From JAZGEG01 sp964346665 (GTDB taxonomy: Archaea; Aenigmatarchaeota; Aenigmatarchaeia; QMZP01; QMZT01): a stretch of 15,704 nucleotides of DNA. Both the position numbers and the translations under genes were made by a program. Every line of letters begins with the position of its first letter. The first letter of the stretch is position 1. The stretch lies in contig CAYFVC010000051.1 of the NCBI GenBank assembly GCA_964346665.1, positions 1 to 15,704 on the forward strand, written 5' to 3'. Of this stretch, positions 12,911 to 15,704 are shown piece after piece. The notes beneath the pieces are model-generated. The model was not told the origin of the DNA, searched no databases, and worked only from the letters and a program-made list of their open reading frames with translations.

Positions 12911-13249
12911 ATGAATCTGCTGGGAGAGGTAATAAAAAGGGTTTTTTCAAAACCCTCCACTCGAAAGTATCCGAAAGAGAGACCCGATATCCCGGATGGT
13001 TTTCGGGGGAGGATCGAATGGAACAAAGATACGTGTATATTCTGCATGAGTTGTGCGATCAACTGTCCTACAAACGCGATAACCATAAACAAGAAGAATA
13101 AAACATGGTCTATCGACATTGGCAAGTGTATTTTCTGCGGACGTTGTCACGATGTCTGCCCGACAAAACCGAAATCCGTTTACAATTCAAAAAGGTACGA
13201 GCTAGCGGAGGGTGGGAAAGAAAATTTCAACCTGAGTTTCGAGAAATAG
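12911..13249 (+). CDS. Hydrogenase 2x[4Fe-4S] ferredoxin-like subunit (EchF/HycF/NuoI type)
   Basis: 112 residues from ATG 12911, chosen over GTG 12902 because GGTGGG (12901-12906) is an ideal Shine-Dalgarno for it. Two canonical clusters are present: CIFCMSCAINCP (Cys 42, 45, 48, 52) and CIFCGRCHDVCP (Cys 73, 76, 79, 83), separated as in NuoI-type polyferredoxins. The N-terminal amphipathic helix (LLGEVIKRVF) would lie on the membrane arm. It carries electrons between soluble ferredoxin and the small subunit. It ends 3 bp before the convergent protease gene. Confidence 0.92.
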   Translation: MNLLGEVIKRVFSKPSTRKYPKERPDIPDGFRGRIEWNKDTCIFCMSCAINCPTNAITINKKNKTWSIDIGKCIFCGRCHDVCPTKPKSVYNSKRYELAEGGKENFNLSFEK

Positions 13250-13252
13250 GTT

Positions 13253-13948
13253 TCACTCACTCTTGAAATAATCCCTGACCTTTTGTAAGGGGTTTGAAAG
13301 GTATTCGAGTTCCCTTTCGAGCGAAAGATCAAGAACGCCATTCTTGTAAAGTCTTGTTATTAGTTTTATCAGCTTGTCACCTGCTCTCTTCGCAGGCCTG
13401 CTCAGGGGCTGACCGAATTCGTTGTTTCCTCTCTGTATCCCTATCAGTACGATATGTTTTTTAATGGGTTCGCCTTTTTGGTAAAGCCGGAGAAAAAGAG
13501 TGAGCGGGGTGGTATGGGTTGAAACGAACGATTTGCTTATTTCGTAACCCTTTATTGATTTTATTTTTCCCGGGCTTTTTTTGAAATCCGCAGCGTCCAC
13601 TATTATGAGCATTCTAGGTGCGAAATCGCTTATTTCCTTTACGTGGTTTTCAGGAACGGATGTCTTAACGATAAGGAGATTCTCGTCTTTCTCGAACTCT
13701 TCCCTCAGTTTATCCACGACATACCATCCTACCCCGTCGTCCCCTTTCAGGTCGTTCCCTATCCCGAGGATGGCGAACCTTGGATTCTCGATAATTTTTC
13801 TGGGTGAAAATTCTCTGAAAATATCATACATCATTCTTTTTTCAACCTCGATTTTCGAGGTTGGTATCTTCTTTTTAGCCCTTTTCAGTTTTCCAGAAAT
13901 TTTTGACTTGATTGAAGCCAATTTTGATTTGATCGAATCCAGGTTCAT
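13253..13948 (-). CDS. hycI: [NiFe] hydrogenase maturation endopeptidase, HycI family (M52)
   Basis: 231 residues. The protease core starts near residue 57: FAILGIGNDLKGDDGVG (Asp70/71; the second is the expected nickel-sensing ligand), then LIIVDAADF and VSTHTTPL, which supply the other Asp and the His ligand of HycI. VLIGIQRGNNEFGQPLS also matches. The enzyme removes the C-terminal peptide of the large subunit after Ni insertion. The first 50 residues are an extra Lys/Ser-rich helical extension not found in HycI (about 155 residues in bacteria), and the C-terminus is also longer. Its gene is convergent with the hydrogenase genes (3-bp gap). TTATAAAC (13971-13978) lies about 26 bp upstream of the start, so a leaderless transcript is likely. 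Confidence 0.9.
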   Translation of the reverse strand: MNLDSIKSKLASIKSKISGKLKRAKKKIPTSKIEVEKRMMYDIFREFSPRKIIENPRFAILGIGNDLKGDDGVGWYVVDKLREEFEKDENLLIVKTSVPENHVKEISDFAPRMLIIVDAADFKKSPGKIKSIKGYEISKSFVSTHTTPLTLFLRLYQKGEPIKKHIVLIGIQRGNNEFGQPLSRPAKRAGDKLIKLITRLYKNGVLDLSLERELEYLSNPLQKVRDYFKSE

Positions 13949-13970
13949 ATTTTATAGTTTGTTTTTTCTC

Positions 13971-13978
13971 TTATAAAC
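13971..13978 (-). promoter_or_regulatory. TATA box of the hycI-like gene
   Basis: The minus strand reads GTTTATAA, 23-30 bp upstream of the ATG at 13948, fitting a leaderless transcript. The adjoining AAAAAATTAAAAG (13983-13995) is placed likewise for the divergent SpoIIM-family gene (ATG 14017). Confidence 0.5.
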
Positions 13979-14016
13979 AAATAAAAAATTAAAAGCCAAT
14001 CGTACATAATATAAAT

Positions 14017-14835
14017 ATGCTGGAATCTATCCTCAACTTCAGGGAAGTTGAAAAATCCCCTTACTTAACGTTCGTGTGGGCGTTGATGATCACGACCATT
14101 GGTATCCTCTTCTCCACGCAGTTGTTCTATAAGATCACCATATCGGGTGTTTCTTTCAACCTGACAGGTATGTTCGCTGTCATCTTCACTGTAATACCTT
14201 CTGTTTATTTCCTCACGACGATCATAAAGAAGGAGGAGGAGATCGAGGAGGAGGCGTGCAGAAGGCATTATCAGCAGGGATTTTTCACAAGACATGAAAG
14301 GGATATACTGATGTTTCTGTTTTACTTTTTGGGCGTGACCGTCGCTTTTTCTATATGGGCTTTCGTCCTCCCCACGGATTTCTTTCAGGTCCAGGTTGCC
14401 AAGATACATGAGATACGAGCCGCAGTCTCGGGGGGCGTAACAGGGGAAATTACGAAGGGAAGCTTCTCCTCGTTCCTTATGATATTCACGAACAATCTGG
14501 AGGTCATGGTTTTCGCTTTCATCTTCTCTCTTCTTTTCGGGGCCGGGGCGGTGTTCATAATAGTGTGGAATGCGTCTATTCTTGGGATAGCGATAGGAGA
14601 TCTCTCGAAATCTATTTTTGAAATACCCGCTGTTACGTTATCCTTCCTTCCCCACGGAATTCCCGAAATTGTTGGCTACTTATGTGCGGGATTGGCCGGG
14701 GGTTTGATTTCCGCCGCGATTCTACGTTGCAGGAGCACGGAGATTCTTAAGCTCATATTCTTTGATTCAATTAAGATACTCCTGTTGGGGGTATTTTTCA
14801 TATTGATCGCGGCGGGCATAGAGGTTTATTTCTAG
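14017..14835 (+). CDS. SpoIIM-family (stage II sporulation protein M-like) membrane protein
   Basis: 272 residues with about six membrane segments. SpoIIM/DUF95 signs are IFTNNLEVMVFAFIFSLLFGAGAVFIIVWNASILGIAIG followed by LPHGIPEIVGYLCAGLAGGLIS, the family signature. In bacteria SpoIIM works in engulfment; archaeal homologues are common and of unknown role, perhaps in envelope remodelling or transport. A charged cytoplasmic patch (KKEEEIEEEACRRHYQQGFFTRHERD) lies between membrane segments 2 and 3. No Shine-Dalgarno is seen and the ATG is 22-34 bp from a TATA-like tract, so the message is probably leaderless. Confidence 0.85.
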   Translation: MLESILNFREVEKSPYLTFVWALMITTIGILFSTQLFYKITISGVSFNLTGMFAVIFTVIPSVYFLTTIIKKEEEIEEEACRRHYQQGFFTRHERDILMFLFYFLGVTVAFSIWAFVLPTDFFQVQVAKIHEIRAAVSGGVTGEITKGSFSSFLMIFTNNLEVMVFAFIFSLLFGAGAVFIIVWNASILGIAIGDLSKSIFEIPAVTLSFLPHGIPEIVGYLCAGLAGGLISAAILRCRSTEILKLIFFDSIKILLLGVFFILIAAGIEVYF

Positions 14836-14854
14836 GTATTTTCGTCAATTAACG

Positions 14855-14870
14855 TATATATATTTATATT
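14855..14870 (+). promoter_or_regulatory. TATA-like tract of the small membrane protein gene
   Basis: TATATATATTTATATT lies 37-52 bp upstream of ATG 14907, giving a leader of about 10-20 nt that carries the AGGTG Shine-Dalgarno (14895-14899). Confidence 0.45.
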
Positions 14871-14906
14871 GGGGTCGGTAGCAAATATCTAATTAGGTGT
14901 ATAAAC

Positions 14907-15170
14907 ATGGTAGATGTGTGGTTTGCCGTTGCAACACTGCTTGCACCAGTATTCGCAGAGTACGCAAAGATCCGAGTGAAGGCAGAGAAACAGTTTAACT
15001 TCATAGCGGCTGCAGGGATTTTCTTTTTGTTAGCAATATCATTCAACGCGAGTTTCCTTGCTCTTGCAGGAGGAGCAGAGATTTATGGTGTATACCTCTT
15101 TGAGTTTTTGGGGTGGCTCTTCTTACTAATAGGTGTGCTGTGGGCAGTGTTTGCTGGTTTGTTGAAGTAA
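14907..15170 (+). CDS. Small two-TM membrane protein of unknown function
   Basis: 87 residues. A weakly hydrophobic N-terminal helix (WFAVATLLAPVFAEYAKI) with charged residues is followed by KVKAEKQF-type basic sequence and two clear membrane segments (AAAGIFFLLAISFNASFLAL and FEFLGWLFLLIGVLWAVFAGLL). I do not recognise the family. ATG 14907 has AGGTG 7 nt upstream. Codon choice differs from the neighbours (many GCA Ala codons and few of the GAC/TCG-type codons common around it). The gene has its own TATA tract and a T-rich terminator, so it is monocistronic and may be well expressed. Confidence 0.7.
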   Translation: MVDVWFAVATLLAPVFAEYAKIRVKAEKQFNFIAAAGIFFLLAISFNASFLALAGGAEIYGVYLFEFLGWLFLLIGVLWAVFAGLLK

Positions 15171-15202
15171 ACTGACAAACTGAGCCTGTGAAAAATGTAA
15201 GT

Positions 15203-15229
15203 TCCTTTTTCTTTATTTTTATTTTTATC
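15203..15229 (+). terminator. T-rich terminator between convergent genes
   Basis: Four T-runs in a 27-bp pyrimidine-rich stretch follow the small membrane protein stop (15170) and end next to the L10e stop. This matches archaeal oligo-T termination on the plus strand. Confidence 0.6.
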
Positions 15230-15230
15230 T

Positions 15231-15704
15231 CTACCTTTCTACCTCTATATAGCAAGAAGTGGGCATTTTAGAGGAAGCGATCTTCAACGCTTTCTTTCCG
15301 AAATTCTCCTGATTCGGAGCGAGTCTTATCTCTATTATTCTCTGGTCCTTTCGAACCCTTGCCGCGGTTCCTATCGGTCTTCCGAATGATTTTCTCATCC
15401 CTGTCTGGAATCGATCAGCTCCCGCCCCAGTCGCCAGCGGGTTTTCCCTGAGAACGTGATGAGGGTATATCAGAACCTTCAGGAAGTAAGCATCCTCTCC
15501 GACCATTTTGGACAAGGATTTGGAGACAGCAACCCTCGCCGCTTCCAAAGCGTTGTGCCTTATCTGGACAGGGTTTTTGGAAACGAGGAACATCTTTGTG
15601 GTGAACTGGGGTTTTGGTTTTCCGGTCTCGAACCTGTGGATCTTGGAGGCTGGAACGCCCTTAACATAACTCCTCTTGGGCTTCTTCATAGATACCCTGG
15701 TGTA
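15231..15704 (-). CDS. rpl10e: Large-subunit ribosomal protein L10e (uL16), 5'-truncated by window edge
   Basis: The frame is open to the right edge: YTRVS precedes the internal-looking MKKPKRSYVKGVPASKI, and archaeal L10e normally has a further 15-20 residues ending in 'PYTR' before this point, so the start is outside the window. About 157 residues are visible. Conserved parts include FTTKMFLVSKNPVQIRHNALEAARVAVSKSL, LKVLIYPHHVLRENP, the GAGADRFQTGMRKSFGRPIGTAARV tRNA/rRNA-contact loop, and the SSKMPTSCYIEV end. It binds 23S rRNA near the A-site tRNA elbow. It stands apart from the uS5-uL15 operon, as is common in archaea. Confidence 0.93.
   Translation of the reverse strand, partial: YTRVSMKKPKRSYVKGVPASKIHRFETGKPKPQFTTKMFLVSKNPVQIRHNALEAARVAVSKSLSKMVGEDAYFLKVLIYPHHVLRENPLATGAGADRFQTGMRKSFGRPIGTAARVRKDQRIIEIRLAPNQENFGKKALKIASSKMPTSCYIEVER

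Noticed and set aside
10855..13249. Complex I (Nuo/Fpo) fragment
   Set aside because: The large subunit has all four nickel-ligand cysteines and a cleavable C-terminus, which NuoD/FpoD lack.
15231..15689. L10e starting at the ATG at 15689
   Set aside because: In-frame residues YTRVS upstream match the usual L10e N-terminal region and the family is longer, so the gene runs off the window.

Overview
The window is archaeal DNA. It carries archaeal-type ribosomal proteins (uS5, uL30, uL15, L10e), a SecY of archaeal layout, a stand-alone Bud32 kinase, a TtuA/Ncs6-type tRNA thiolation enzyme beside a Gly-Gly sulfur carrier, TATA boxes about 26 bp upstream of several start codons (leaderless transcription), and a tRNA whose introns fold into archaeal bulge-helix-bulge (BHB) motifs. 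A small-genome or DPANN-like lineage is possible, but the window does not fix the lineage.

Layout. 1-2520 is visibly AT-richer and looks accessory. It holds the 3' part of a TOTE-type archaeo-eukaryotic primase (+), overlapped tail to tail by a two-gene minus-strand operon: an SPL-type radical SAM protein followed by TcmP. 2521-2627 contains an 11-bp inverted repeat, a related 17-bp direct repeat and a T7 tract. 2628-2876 (minus) is the main discovery: a tRNA-Ser(CGA) that I read as interrupted by four introns (D-loop, 37/38, variable arm, 59/60). A palindromic TATA element (2898-2907) lies at equal distance from the tRNA and from a divergent sulfur-carrier/tRNA-thiolation gene pair (2931-4059).

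4129-4446 is an AT-rich orphan gene. Next come the KEOPS kinase Bud32, the end of the large ribosomal protein operon (uS5-uL30-uL15-small zinc ribbon, tightly packed) and secY with its own promoter. A large secreted, membrane-anchored surface protein (8493-10403, minus) is divergent from a small tRNA-binding OB-fold protein (10483-10806).

10855-13249 encodes three subunits of a membrane-bound group 4 [NiFe] hydrogenase: the catalytic large subunit with intact Ni ligands, a NuoH/EchB-like membrane subunit and a 2x[4Fe-4S] subunit. The NuoB/EchC-like small subunit normally needed is not in the window. A HycI-family maturation protease is encoded convergently 3 bp away, and the large subunit keeps the C-terminal R|M processing site. 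The window closes with a SpoIIM-family membrane protein, a small two-TM protein and the 5'-truncated L10e gene (minus).

RNA biology links much of the centre: an intron-rich tRNA, a tRNA thiolation system, Bud32 (t6A synthesis), a tRNA-binding protein and ribosomal proteins. The most novel items are the four-intron tRNA, the accessory primase/TcmP/radical-SAM block next to its 3' end, and the hydrogenase cluster lacking a small subunit.
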